Program-made: the position numbers and the translations under genes | Shown: in pieces, positions 45,465-53,739 of the stretch | Layout of the letters: every line of letters begins with the position of its first letter | Position numbering within the stretch: the first letter of the stretch is position 1 | Origin: Propionibacterium sp. | GTDB taxonomy: Bacteria; Actinomycetota; Actinomycetes; Propionibacteriales; Propionibacteriaceae | Reading direction: 5' to 3' | DNA: 64,000 bases | Assembly (NCBI GenBank): GCA_022837595.1 | Contig: JALHFX010000012.1 | Coordinates: 17,226 to 81,225, forward strand | Notes under the pieces: generated by a model | The model's database searches: none | Told to the model about the DNA's origin: nothing | The model's input: the letters and a program-made list of their open reading frames with translations, nothing else

Positions 45465-48138
45465 GGACCGTCTCCACCTGATGGCGGGCTGCTTCGATTG
45501 CTTGCGGAGCCGCGTCCGGATGTGATCCGCCTCCCTGGGCGAAATCATCCTTGCCACCGCCCTTGCCACCGAGTTCGGTCGCGGCCTGCCGCACGATCTC
45601 GCCGGCCTTGAGTCCCAGATCGCGGGCGCGACCGTTGACCGTGACCACGACCGACAGCTTGGGGCTTGTGGTGATCAGCATCACTACAGCAGGACGAGAA
45701 CCGAACTTGTCGCGGATCTGGGCGGCCAAAGAACGCAAATCCCCTGCTTCAACGCCGTCAAGTATCGAGGAAGCGAAGAAGACGCCTTCGATGTCATGGG
45801 CCTTCCCGACGATCCCAGCGACCTGGGCTTGTAGCTGCGTCATCCGCAGTTCGGCAATCGTCTTCTGCGCGGCTTTCAGCTCAGCGGCCATCGCCTGGAC
45901 GCGATCACCGAGCTGATCCGGCTGTACCCGCAGAGTCTGGCTGAGCTCGTTCAGCAACGCGCGCTCAGCAGCCATGTGTGCGAATGCATCGGTGCTCACC
46001 AAGGCCTCGACTCGTCTGGCACCCGAACCGACCGACTGCTCGCCCAGGAGGCTCAGCAGACCGATCTGGCTCGAATGCTGCACATGAGTGCCTCCGCACA
46101 GTTCCCGGCTCCACGGCCCGCCCATCTCGACCACCCGCACGATCGGCGGGTATTTCTCGCCGAACATCGCCATAGCACCGAGCGCCTTGGCCTCTTCGAG
46201 CTTCATCTGGGTGGCGGTGATCTCGAGATCGTCGCGGATCGCGATATTACAGCGTTCTTCGATCTCGGTGCGCACTTCGGGGCTCAGCCCTTTGGTCGAC
46301 GAATAGTCGAAACGCAGGTACCCAGGTTTGTTGAACGAACCGGCCTGGGTCGCACCTGAGCCCACGATCTCGCGTAGTGCCGCATGCAGCACGTGAGTGG
46401 CTGTGTGCGCTTGGCAGGCGCCACGGCGATTGAAGCCGTCGACCACCGCCGTCACAGCATCGCCGATCGCCAGTTCGTTGGGCACTTCAACCTTATGGAC
46501 GATCAACCCAGGTACCGGACGCTGCACGTCAAGAACATTGAGATCGCCGGCCGACGTGCGTAAAACGCCCTTGTCGGAGGCCTGCCCCCCGGCCTCGGCG
46601 TAGAACGGGGTCTCAGCGAGCACGACTTCGACGGTGCTGCCCGGTGGCGCCCACGAAACCGACTCGCCGTCGGCGATGAGGCCACGAACCTTGGTCTCGA
46701 CACTCAGATCGGTATACCCGAGGAAGGGTGTCTCACCTTCGGCGCGCAGCACCTGGTAGGCCTCGGTATGCACCGCACCGCCCTTCTTGGCGCGCGCATC
46801 AGCCTTGGCGCGCTGGCGCTGCTCGTCCATCAACGCGCGGAAGGCATCCTGATCGACGCTCAACCCCTGCTCAGCGGCCATCTCCAAGGTCAGATCGATC
46901 GGGAAACCATAGGTGTCATGAAGCTGGAAGGCCTTATCACCGGACAGCACCTGCCCACCGGACGAACGAACCTGTTTCGCTGCTGTATCAAATAGCGCGG
47001 TACCCGAGTTCAGCGTGCGGCTGAACGTCTTCTCCTCAGCCTCGGCAATCTGGCGGATCCGCTCCCACTGATCGTCGATATCGGGATAGGAGTCATGCAT
47101 GACGCTGCGGCTGACATCCAACAGCTCGACGATCGAGGGGCCCGCATAGCCGAGCAAACGCATCGAGCGGATCGAACGGCGCATCAACCGGCGCAGCACA
47201 TAGCCTCGGGCCTCGTTACCGGGGGCCACACCGTCGGTCATCAGCATCAGCGAGCTGCGCACATGGTCGCCGATGACGCGCAGCCGCACGTCATCGACCT
47301 GGTCGACGCCGTATTGCTTACCGCTCAGCTCGGACGCTCGTGCTATCACCGGAAAGACCTCGTCGGTCTCATACATATTGTCCACGCCCTGCATCAGCAG
47401 CGCGATGCGCTCCAAGCCTGCACCTGTGTCGATGTTCTTGCTGGGTAGCGGGCCAGCAATATCGAAATCATCCTTGGCCCGCACCTCCGAAAGGTCTTCT
47501 TGTTGGAATACGAGATTCCAGATCTCCAGGTATCGGTCTTCGTCGGCATTGGGGCCACCCTCGGGGCCGTACTGTGGGCCGCGATCGACATAGATCTCCG
47601 AGCAAGGTCCGCCTGGGCCGGGCACTCCCATATTCCAGTAGTTGTCCGCAAGACCACGTGACTGGATGCGTTCTTCGGGCACACCGACGGCTTTCCAGTA
47701 GTCCATGGCCTCGATATCACCATCGGGGTAATCGGCGTGCAGTCCCGGGCCGAGCACGGTTACCCATATTCGCTTCGGATCGAAGCCGAAGCAGCCATCC
47801 TCGACCGAGCCGGTCACCAGTTCCCAGGCCCATTCGATGGTCTCGCGCTTGAAGTAGTCGCCGAAGCTGAAATTGCCCAGCATTTGGAAGAATGTTCCGT
47901 GCCGGGTGGTCTTACCGACGTCCTCGATATCGAGAGTACGCACACATTTCTGAAGGCTGACCGCGCGCTTATAGGGCGCGGGTTCTGCACCTGTGAAGTA
48001 GGGCTTGAACGGAACCATGCCCGCATTCACGAAAAGCAACGTGGGATCGTTATACAGTAAGGATGCGCTGGGCACGACCGTGTGACCACGAGCGGCGAAG
48101 AAATCTACGTATCGACGTCCGATCTCAGCTGCCTTCAT
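45454..48138 (-). CDS. alaS: Alanyl-tRNA synthetase
   Basis: Charges tRNA-Ala, full-length 894 residues. The class II catalytic core is at the N-terminus (RRYVDFFAARGHTVVPSASL, MVPFKPYFTG). The editing domain carries the Zn ligands HTATH (about 570) and CGGTH (about 680). The C-terminal DHHA1 domain contains the Gly-rich LGGKGGGKDDFAQGGG. It begins a minus-strand run with ruvX and mltG. GAGG precedes the ATG. Confidence 0.97.
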   Translation of the reverse strand: MKAAEIGRRYVDFFAARGHTVVPSASLLYNDPTLLFVNAGMVPFKPYFTGAEPAPYKRAVSLQKCVRTLDIEDVGKTTRHGTFFQMLGNFSFGDYFKRETIEWAWELVTGSVEDGCFGFDPKRIWVTVLGPGLHADYPDGDIEAMDYWKAVGVPEERIQSRGLADNYWNMGVPGPGGPCSEIYVDRGPQYGPEGGPNADEDRYLEIWNLVFQQEDLSEVRAKDDFDIAGPLPSKNIDTGAGLERIALLMQGVDNMYETDEVFPVIARASELSGKQYGVDQVDDVRLRVIGDHVRSSLMLMTDGVAPGNEARGYVLRRLMRRSIRSMRLLGYAGPSIVELLDVSRSVMHDSYPDIDDQWERIRQIAEAEEKTFSRTLNSGTALFDTAAKQVRSSGGQVLSGDKAFQLHDTYGFPIDLTLEMAAEQGLSVDQDAFRALMDEQRQRAKADARAKKGGAVHTEAYQVLRAEGETPFLGYTDLSVETKVRGLIADGESVSWAPPGSTVEVVLAETPFYAEAGGQASDKGVLRTSAGDLNVLDVQRPVPGLIVHKVEVPNELAIGDAVTAVVDGFNRRGACQAHTATHVLHAALREIVGSGATQAGSFNKPGYLRFDYSSTKGLSPEVRTEIEERCNIAIRDDLEITATQMKLEEAKALGAMAMFGEKYPPIVRVVEMGGPWSRELCGGTHVQHSSQIGLLSLLGEQSVGSGARRVEALVSTDAFAHMAAERALLNELSQTLRVQPDQLGDRVQAMAAELKAAQKTIAELRMTQLQAQVAGIVGKAHDIEGVFFASSILDGVEAGDLRSLAAQIRDKFGSRPAVVMLITTSPKLSVVVTVNGRARDLGLKAGEIVRQAATELGGKGGGKDDFAQGGGSHPDAAPQAIEAARHQVETVLGR

Positions 48139-48217
48139 ACCTCATCCTCACTCATGGTGCGCTGGCGCCTTGATGGCCAGACCAGCCACCAAGCCTACCG
48201 CGAGACGCGACGCCGCG

Positions 48218-48223
48218 TAGATT
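48218..48223 (+). promoter_or_regulatory. -10 box for a leaderless YihY/BrkB transcript
   Basis: TAGATT is exactly 6 bases upstream of the ATG at 48230, and no ribosome-binding site is present. It fits the TANNNT-N6-start pattern used repeatedly in this window. Confidence 0.45.
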
Positions 48224-48229
48224 CGGAAT

Positions 48230-49255
48230 ATGACATTGCAGCCCGCGCCCCAGCACGGACCGGCTGCCGCTCCTGGGCGGAAGCGGATCAGCGCCAAAAA
48301 CTGGGTCTACATCATCATCTCAACGATCCAGCGTTTCAACCGCAATAAGGGCACCGACATGGCTGCGACACTCACGTACTACTCGGTGCTGGCCGTCTTC
48401 CCCGCTCTGCTTTCATTGGTCTCACTGCTGAAACTCAGCGGAATCGGAGACCTCGTGATACCCCGACTAACCGATACCATTACCGAGATCTCCACCGACA
48501 AAGAACTCAACACCACTGTGGTAGGTATCGTCCAAGATTTCTTCTCCAGGTCAGGTGCCGGTATCGGCCTGGCGATCGGTGTGCTGACCGCTGCGTGGGC
48601 TGCCAGCGGGTACGTCGCGGCCTTCACCCGAGCGATGAATAGGATCTACGGGATCATTGAAGGACGCAACCCGATCAAACTCAAGATCTTGCAGTTTGCC
48701 GTAACCTTCGCGCTGCTGGTGCTGATGGCTGCGGTGCTGCTCGCGATCGTGGTCAGTGGCGACATAGCCGATTGGATCGCCACGCACTCTCAGCACCTCG
48801 AGGGCGCCGTGCAGGTCTGGCAATGGTTGCGGTGGCCGCTGATCATCGTCTTGGTGATGGTCATGATCGGCATCCTCTATCACGTATGCCCGAATGTTCG
48901 GTTCGCTCACTTCCGCCCGCTCAGCTACGGAGCGGTCGTGGCGGCGCTGACCGGGCTGATCGCGGTGGCCGGTTTCAGCTTCTACGCGTCCAATTTCGGC
49001 CGCTACGATGCCACCTACGGTGCACTGGCAGGCGCCATCATCGCACTTTGGCTCGTGTGGCTGACCAATCTGGCACTGATCCTCGGCGTCCACCTTGACC
49101 TGGAAGTGCTACGCACCAGGCAGCTGCTGGACGGGCTCGCGGCTGAACGTGAACCGTTGCTGGAACTGAAAGCCACCACTGGGGTAACCAAACAGACTCG
49201 GCAGTTGAACAAGAACGCAGCGAAGGGCAACCAGCTACGTCTCGACAGCCAGTAA
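48230..49255 (+). CDS. YihY/BrkB-family inner-membrane protein
   Basis: A 341-residue membrane protein of the YihY/virulence-factor-BrkB family (once misnamed RNase BN). About six membrane helices lie between residues 45 and 295. Family motifs include GTDMAATLTYYSVLAVFPALL near 42-62, AAWAASGYVAAFTRAMNRIYG around 125, and WLVWLTNLALILGVHLDLEV near the end. The C-terminal tail is polar and Lys-rich. Function unknown; a transporter or envelope role is often proposed. It overlaps the convergent rarA end by 21 bases. Confidence 0.9.
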   Translation: MTLQPAPQHGPAAAPGRKRISAKNWVYIIISTIQRFNRNKGTDMAATLTYYSVLAVFPALLSLVSLLKLSGIGDLVIPRLTDTITEISTDKELNTTVVGIVQDFFSRSGAGIGLAIGVLTAAWAASGYVAAFTRAMNRIYGIIEGRNPIKLKILQFAVTFALLVLMAAVLLAIVVSGDIADWIATHSQHLEGAVQVWQWLRWPLIIVLVMVMIGILYHVCPNVRFAHFRPLSYGAVVAALTGLIAVAGFSFYASNFGRYDATYGALAGAIIALWLVWLTNLALILGVHLDLEVLRTRQLLDGLAAEREPLLELKATTGVTKQTRQLNKNAAKGNQLRLDSQ

Positions 49256-50593
49256 TCCTTGGATGACCGCGAGCCGGTCTGCAATCTGGGCCTCGTTACC
49301 GTGTGAAGTCGGTAGGTAATAGCGTTTCCCCACCAGCTCATCGGGCAGATACTGCTGGGCCGCGACCCCGTGCGGATAGTCGTGCGCATAGCGGTATCCC
49401 ACGCCATGCCCGTAGTCACCAGCCGATGAGTAGTGCGAGTCGCGCAGATGTAACGGGACGGTGCCGATTCGACCTGCTTGAACATCGGCGATCGCGGCGT
49501 CAATCGCCGTCACCACCGCATTCGATTTCGGTGCTGTCGCGGCAGCGATCGTCGCCTGGGCCAGATTGATCCGAGCCTCCGGCATGCCGATCAATTGGAC
49601 TGCCTGAGCCGCGGCAACACAGGTTTGTAAGACCGTTGGAGCGGCCATCCCGATATCCTCGCTGGCCAGGATAATCAAGCGGCGGGCAATGAACCGAGGA
49701 TCCTCCCCCGCCTGAATCATCCGGGCCAGCCAGTGCAGCGCTGCGTCCACATCGGAACCGCGGACGGACTTGATGAATGCGCTGGTCACGTCATAATGCT
49801 GGTCGCCGTCGGCATCGTAGCGAACAGCCGCCTGATCAACCGACTGCTCGACGGTCTCCAGATCGATCAGGGTCGTCGTCTTGGCGTCGGCGCTACGAGC
49901 GGCCTCCTCGAGATACGTCAAAACACGCCGGGCGTCACCGCCGGCCATTGAGAGCATCGCCACCCGAGCCTGTTGGTCGAGCTCATATTTGCCGCCCAGG
50001 CCCCGGGAATCGCTCAGTGCTCGATCGACGAGCGCGTTCAAATCGTCAGCGCCGAGCGGGCGTAGCGTGAGGATCAGGGAACGCGAGAGCAGCGGCGAGA
50101 TGACACTGAAACTGGGGTTCTCAGTTGTGGCGGCGATCAGCGTAACCAACCGGTTTTCCACCGCCGGTAGCAGCACATCCTGCTGTGCCTTGTTGAAGCG
50201 GTGAACCTCATCGACGAACAGTACGGTCGAGACGCCACGGGCCAGCTCTGCTTTGGCCTTGTCCAGCTGGGCTCGGACCTCTTTGACGCCGGCGGTAACC
50301 GCTGAGATCTCGACGAAACGTCCTCCGGTCTGATGTGAGACCACTGCGGCGATGGTCGTCTTGCCGACCCCTGGGGGCCCCCACAAGAAGACGGACATGG
50401 CACCGCTGCCCTCGGCGAGACGGCGTAGTGGTGAGCCGGGCGCAAGCAGGTGTTCCTGGCCGACGATTTCGTCGATACTGCGTGGCCGCAGACGTACCGC
50501 CAACGGCAGATCATCGTGATCGGCAGCGCTCAATGACCCACCGATGCCTGGCTGGGTGATCGGAGTGATGTTGCCGAACAGATCCTCGCTCAC
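49235..50593 (-). CDS. rarA: Replication-associated recombination protein A (AAA ATPase RarA)
   Basis: AAA+ clamp-loader-like ATPase acting at stalled forks, 452 residues from a GTG. Order: VRLRPRSIDEIVGQEHLL near the N-terminus, Walker A GPPGVGKT at 72-79, Walker B VLFVDEVHRFNKAQQD, sensor AATTENPSFSV, and the C-terminal tetramerisation domain ending in YRYAHDYPHGVAAQQYLPDE. A TAACCT on the minus strand lies 7 bases before the GTG, suggesting a leaderless message. Confidence 0.94.
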   Translation of the reverse strand: MSEDLFGNITPITQPGIGGSLSAADHDDLPLAVRLRPRSIDEIVGQEHLLAPGSPLRRLAEGSGAMSVFLWGPPGVGKTTIAAVVSHQTGGRFVEISAVTAGVKEVRAQLDKAKAELARGVSTVLFVDEVHRFNKAQQDVLLPAVENRLVTLIAATTENPSFSVISPLLSRSLILTLRPLGADDLNALVDRALSDSRGLGGKYELDQQARVAMLSMAGGDARRVLTYLEEAARSADAKTTTLIDLETVEQSVDQAAVRYDADGDQHYDVTSAFIKSVRGSDVDAALHWLARMIQAGEDPRFIARRLIILASEDIGMAAPTVLQTCVAAAQAVQLIGMPEARINLAQATIAAATAPKSNAVVTAIDAAIADVQAGRIGTVPLHLRDSHYSSAGDYGHGVGYRYAHDYPHGVAAQQYLPDELVGKRYYLPTSHGNEAQIADRLAVIQGLLAVET

Positions 50594-50600
50594 CCGAGTG

Positions 50601-50606
50601 AGGTTA
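50601..50606 (-). promoter_or_regulatory. -10 box for a leaderless rarA transcript
   Basis: On the minus strand TAACCT is 7 bases before the rarA GTG start. There is no ribosome-binding site between them. Confidence 0.4.
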
Positions 50607-50632
50607 CTCCATCGTGCTGTTAGATCTTGCGA

Positions 50633-51412
50633 TCAGCCGAGCAGCTTGGCCTCCAATGCGGCTTGATCGTCGGGGGTCCAGCCGTTGTCCTGCAGCCAGC
50701 CTGCAACCGAGCCATAGTCACGCGCTACCCGGTCGAGCACCAGCTTCATCAATTCGGGCGGAGTCGACTGCGACTTCACATCGGCGTCATGCGCGCCGGA
50801 CCCGGCATTCGCGGCGAAGCCGAGTTTGGCAAGGATCGCCACGATTCGCTCGGTGCTGGCAGCATAATCGGCCAGTATCTGTGCCTGGGGTACATCGAGT
50901 GCTGAGAGCAGGACGGCACTGACCGTGCCGGTGCGGTCTTTGCCTGCAGCGCAGTTGATGATGGTGGCACCCTGGGCCGTGGCCACCGTCCGGAGCGCGT
51001 TCACGATGCTGTCGGGACGAGCCCTGAAATACCCGAGGTAATGGCCCGCAACGATATGTACGGTGTCGGGCGGGTCGCCGTCCTCGAGCACGGAGAGGTC
51101 ACCGAACCAGGCCGGTATCGGGTCGGACGGATCGTCGTCGGGGTAAAGGCTGAGTTTGTGGACCTGAACCCGTCCGTCGAACGGAAACCCCGTTACCCCT
51201 TGCCGCTCGGTATTCGTGCGCAGATCAACGACGTCGCTGACCCCCAGATCGTCGAGCAGTCGGCTGATCGACGCCTCGGATAGATCGTCCAGATTGTCTG
51301 AGCGGAAGACCAAGCCATCATGAACGATGCGTGCATCGGCGGTGGTCGTGCCGCCAAGATCGCGGATGTTGACCAATCCATCGACCTCGACCCAGTTCGG
51401 TTCATACGCCAT
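50633..51412 (-). CDS. Tyrosine/dual-specificity protein phosphatase (PtpB-like)
   Basis: A 259-residue phosphatase of the Y_phosphatase3 group, to which mycobacterial PtpB belongs. The family opening VDGLVNIRDLGGTTTADAR is clear. The active site is NCAAGKDRTG with catalytic Cys154 and Arg160, and the Lys/Asp in CxxGKDR typical of PtpB/phosphoinositide-active enzymes. A general-acid Asp is probably in the 90-117 acidic loop. Substrates unknown. It starts 6 bases after a TAGGTT hexamer and follows aspS on the minus strand, but two hairpins separate them. Confidence 0.88.
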   Translation of the reverse strand: MAYEPNWVEVDGLVNIRDLGGTTTADARIVHDGLVFRSDNLDDLSEASISRLLDDLGVSDVVDLRTNTERQGVTGFPFDGRVQVHKLSLYPDDDPSDPIPAWFGDLSVLEDGDPPDTVHIVAGHYLGYFRARPDSIVNALRTVATAQGATIINCAAGKDRTGTVSAVLLSALDVPQAQILADYAASTERIVAILAKLGFAANAGSGAHDADVKSQSTPPELMKLVLDRVARDYGSVAGWLQDNGWTPDDQAALEAKLLG

Positions 51413-51418
51413 GTATCG

Positions 51419-51424
51419 AACCTA
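51419..51424 (-). promoter_or_regulatory. -10 box for a leaderless phosphatase transcript
   Basis: On the minus strand TAGGTT lies exactly 6 bases before the ATG of the phosphatase gene, with no ribosome-binding site. Confidence 0.45.
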
Positions 51425-51529
51425 CCAACGCCGCGATCTCGGACGTCGCCGGGTGCCACCGGCTTTCGCCGTGCTGGCCCCCGCGAGCCGTCGGCAATGT
51501 CTCCACGAGAGCCTTCGGCCCCCCAAGCA

Positions 51530-51597
51530 CAGCGGCTACCGATAATTGCTCTGGCTACCGAAGGTTCGGTAGCCAGAGCAATTATCGGTAGCCGCTG
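51530..51597. repeat. 68-bp perfect palindrome (32-bp arms, 4-base loop)
   Basis: Every base of the left arm (51530-51561) pairs with the right arm (51566-51597) around the loop AGGT. The arms begin CAGCGGCTACC and carry an AT-rich centre, GATAATTGCT. It lies between the phosphatase and aspS on non-coding DNA, so it may act as a transcription end or mRNA stabiliser for aspS. It has no T tract on either side and no target-site duplication that I can see. Confidence 0.85.
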
Positions 51598-51627
51598 CGG
51601 GAGAGTGCGCGCAGATCGGTAGCTGCT

Positions 51628-51655
51628 GTGATGGGTAGCGGGCGCTACCCATCAC
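51628..51655 (-). terminator. Hairpin at the end of aspS
   Basis: Near-perfect 13-bp inverted repeat GTGATGGGTAGCG/CGCTACCCATCAC separated by 2 bases. It includes the aspS TGA stop codon in its right arm as read on the plus strand. It lacks a T tract. It shares the GGTAGC/GCTACC word with the larger palindrome 30 bases further downstream, so the two form a double terminator-like structure. Confidence 0.6.
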
Positions 51656-53424
51656 GCCTTCGGTTTGAAGTCCACGCCGGCTTCCTTGCGCTGCTGCGCG
51701 GTGATCGGTGCTGGGGCCTCGGTCAGCGGATCGTAGCCGCCGCCAGACTTTGGGAAGGCAATGACGTCGCGGATCGAGTCGAAACCACCGAGCAGCATGA
51801 CGAGCCGGTCGAGCCCGTAAGCGATTCCACCATGTGGCGGAGCACCGAACTGAAAGGCATCCAGTAAGAAGCCGAACTTCTCCTGGGCTTCTTCCTCGCT
51901 CAGGCCCATCACCTTGAAGACCCGCTCCTGCACATCGCGGCGGTGAATACGGATCGAGCCGCCACCGACCTCAACACCGTTGCAGACGAAGTCGTAGCTG
52001 AACGACAATGCCGAGGCGGGATCTGTGTCAAAGGTCTCCATCGACTCAGGCTTGGGAGAAGTGAAGGCGTGGTGCATTGCAGTCCAGCGTCCGCCACCGA
52101 CCGCGACGTCGCCACCGGCGGTTGCAGCCGCAGCAGACTTGAACAGCGGCGCGTCCACCACCCAGCAGAATGCCCAGGAACCGGGTTCGATGAGGCCACA
52201 GCGGTGAGCGATCTCGACTCGAGCTGCCCCGAGCAACTCCTGAGACGGCTCCCGCTCACCGGCTGCGAAGAAGATCGCATCGCCGGGCTGGGCGTCTGCG
52301 GCCGGGACGATGGCGGCTTTCTCTGCGTCCGAAAGGTTCTTCGCAACCGGACCAGCCAGCTCACCGGCCTCGTTGATCGTGATGTAGGCCAATCCGCGGG
52401 CACCGCGCTGTTTGGCCCATTCCTGCCAAGCATCGAACTGGCGTCGCGGCAGCGAAGCCCCGCCGGGCATGACGACACTGCCCACATACGGTGCCTGGAA
52501 GACCCGGAACGAGGTCTCGGCGAAGACTGGGGTGACTTCGTGGATTTTCAGGTCGAACCGCAGATCCGGCTTATCCGAACCATAGTTGTCCATCGCTTCG
52601 TGCCAGCTGAGACGCTGCATCGGTCGCGGCAGTTCCACGTCGATGAGCTCCCAGACCTGCGCCATGATCTCCTCGGAGATCGCTATCACATCGTCCTGAT
52701 CGACGAAACTCATTTCTATGTCGAGTTGGGTGAACTCCGGCTGACGATCGGCGCGGAAATCTTCATCTCGGTAGCAGCGGGCGATCTGGTAGTAGCGCTC
52801 CATGCCGGCGACCATCAGCAACTGTTTGAAGAGTTGAGGGCTTTGAGGCAGTGCATACCAAGATCCTGGACGCAGCCGGGCGGGCACCAGGAAGTCGCGG
52901 GCGCCTTCGGGTGTCGAGCGGGTCAGCGTGGGTGTCTCGATATCGATGAAACCGAGTGAATCCAGCGAGTGACGGATCGTATGGGTGACCTTCGAGCGCA
53001 GCCGAATAGCCTCGGCCTGACGCGAACGGCGCAGATCGAGGTAGCGGTACTTGAGTCTGGCATCCTCGCCGACGTTGACCCGTTCATCAATGGGGAACGG
53101 CAGTGGTGCGGCCGGATTGAGCACCTCAAGCTCGTTCACGACGACCTCCACCTCGCCGGTCGCCATCGCAGGATTGACGGTTTCGGCGGAGCGGGCCTCA
53201 ACGACTCCGGTGAGCGCGACGCAGAACTCGTTGCGCAGTCTGTGAGCGTTCAGCTGATCGACCAATTCTTCGCGGATCACGCATTGCACGATTCCGGAGG
53301 CATCACGCAGATCGATGAAGACCACGCCGCCATGATCACGGCGGGCGTCCACCCATCCGGCCAGCTTGACCGTCGTGCCGATAGTGGGTCGAAACAGCGT
53401 GCCTGCCTCGTGGGTGCGGATCAC
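51652..53424 (-). CDS. aspS: Aspartyl-tRNA synthetase
   Basis: Charges tRNA-Asp (possibly also tRNA-Asn), 590 residues, the bacterial type with a GAD insertion. N-terminal OB-fold anticodon-binding domain (VKLAGWVDARRDHGGVVFID), class II motif 2 (RYYQIARCYRDEDFRADRQ), flipping-loop region, bacterial insertion domain (from about 290) and motif 3 in GIAYGLDRLVMLLGG. Start taken at the GTG 53424, with AAAGGAAAG upstream. The stop codon is embedded in a hairpin. Confidence 0.96.
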   Translation of the reverse strand: MIRTHEAGTLFRPTIGTTVKLAGWVDARRDHGGVVFIDLRDASGIVQCVIREELVDQLNAHRLRNEFCVALTGVVEARSAETVNPAMATGEVEVVVNELEVLNPAAPLPFPIDERVNVGEDARLKYRYLDLRRSRQAEAIRLRSKVTHTIRHSLDSLGFIDIETPTLTRSTPEGARDFLVPARLRPGSWYALPQSPQLFKQLLMVAGMERYYQIARCYRDEDFRADRQPEFTQLDIEMSFVDQDDVIAISEEIMAQVWELIDVELPRPMQRLSWHEAMDNYGSDKPDLRFDLKIHEVTPVFAETSFRVFQAPYVGSVVMPGGASLPRRQFDAWQEWAKQRGARGLAYITINEAGELAGPVAKNLSDAEKAAIVPAADAQPGDAIFFAAGEREPSQELLGAARVEIAHRCGLIEPGSWAFCWVVDAPLFKSAAAATAGGDVAVGGGRWTAMHHAFTSPKPESMETFDTDPASALSFSYDFVCNGVEVGGGSIRIHRRDVQERVFKVMGLSEEEAQEKFGFLLDAFQFGAPPHGGIAYGLDRLVMLLGGFDSIRDVIAFPKSGGGYDPLTEAPAPITAQQRKEAGVDFKPKA

Positions 53425-53739
53425 TGATACTTTCCTTTCGCTGTGGCCCGTGAAGACGGTACCCGAACCCGCACAGTCTAACTGCCATGGACGGCTCACC
53501 GGCCAACCCGTTCACAGCCGGGTACACCAGGGGTCGGAATCACAACTGATGAAGTCTCGACTGAAGAGGCCCATCAACTGGCTCGGGCTAAAAGGCGTAT
53601 AATCAGTTACGAGTCAGCTACGTACACCCCTCAGAGCGCAGCAACGTCACTCATGAGACACGCCTCGATAGCACCCTCATGAACTAAGGTTGTCCTAAGC
53701 GCCGTGGGCTTGTAGCCCAGGCCAAGGAGCTCCGCAACG
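53425..53739. other. Intergenic region between aspS and the Hsp70-like operon
   Basis: A 315-base divergent gap that should hold promoters for both sides. On the plus strand a perfect TATAAT is at 53598-53603, about 135 bases before the Hsp70-like start. A direct repeat CTCATGA occurs at 53650-53656 and 53676-53682, and CTAAG is repeated at 11-base spacing (53684-53688 and 53695-53699 region). No gene or RNA is recognised. Confidence 0.5.
53598..53603 (+). promoter_or_regulatory. Consensus -10 box before the Hsp70-like operon
   Basis: TATAAT on the plus strand, the only perfect -10 consensus in the gap. Upstream at 17-base spacing the sequence is CAACTG, a weak -35, which suggests dependence on an activator or an extended leader. 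It would give a 5' leader of about 130 bases. Confidence 0.4.

Noticed and set aside
51530..51597. Insertion sequence ends
   Set aside because: No transposase gene lies between or near the arms and the loop is only 4 bases, so this is a palindrome and not an IS.
51943..52959. Plus-strand open frame of 338 codons opposite aspS
   Set aside because: It mirrors the aspS gene; composition is His/Arg/Asp-rich with no family resemblance.
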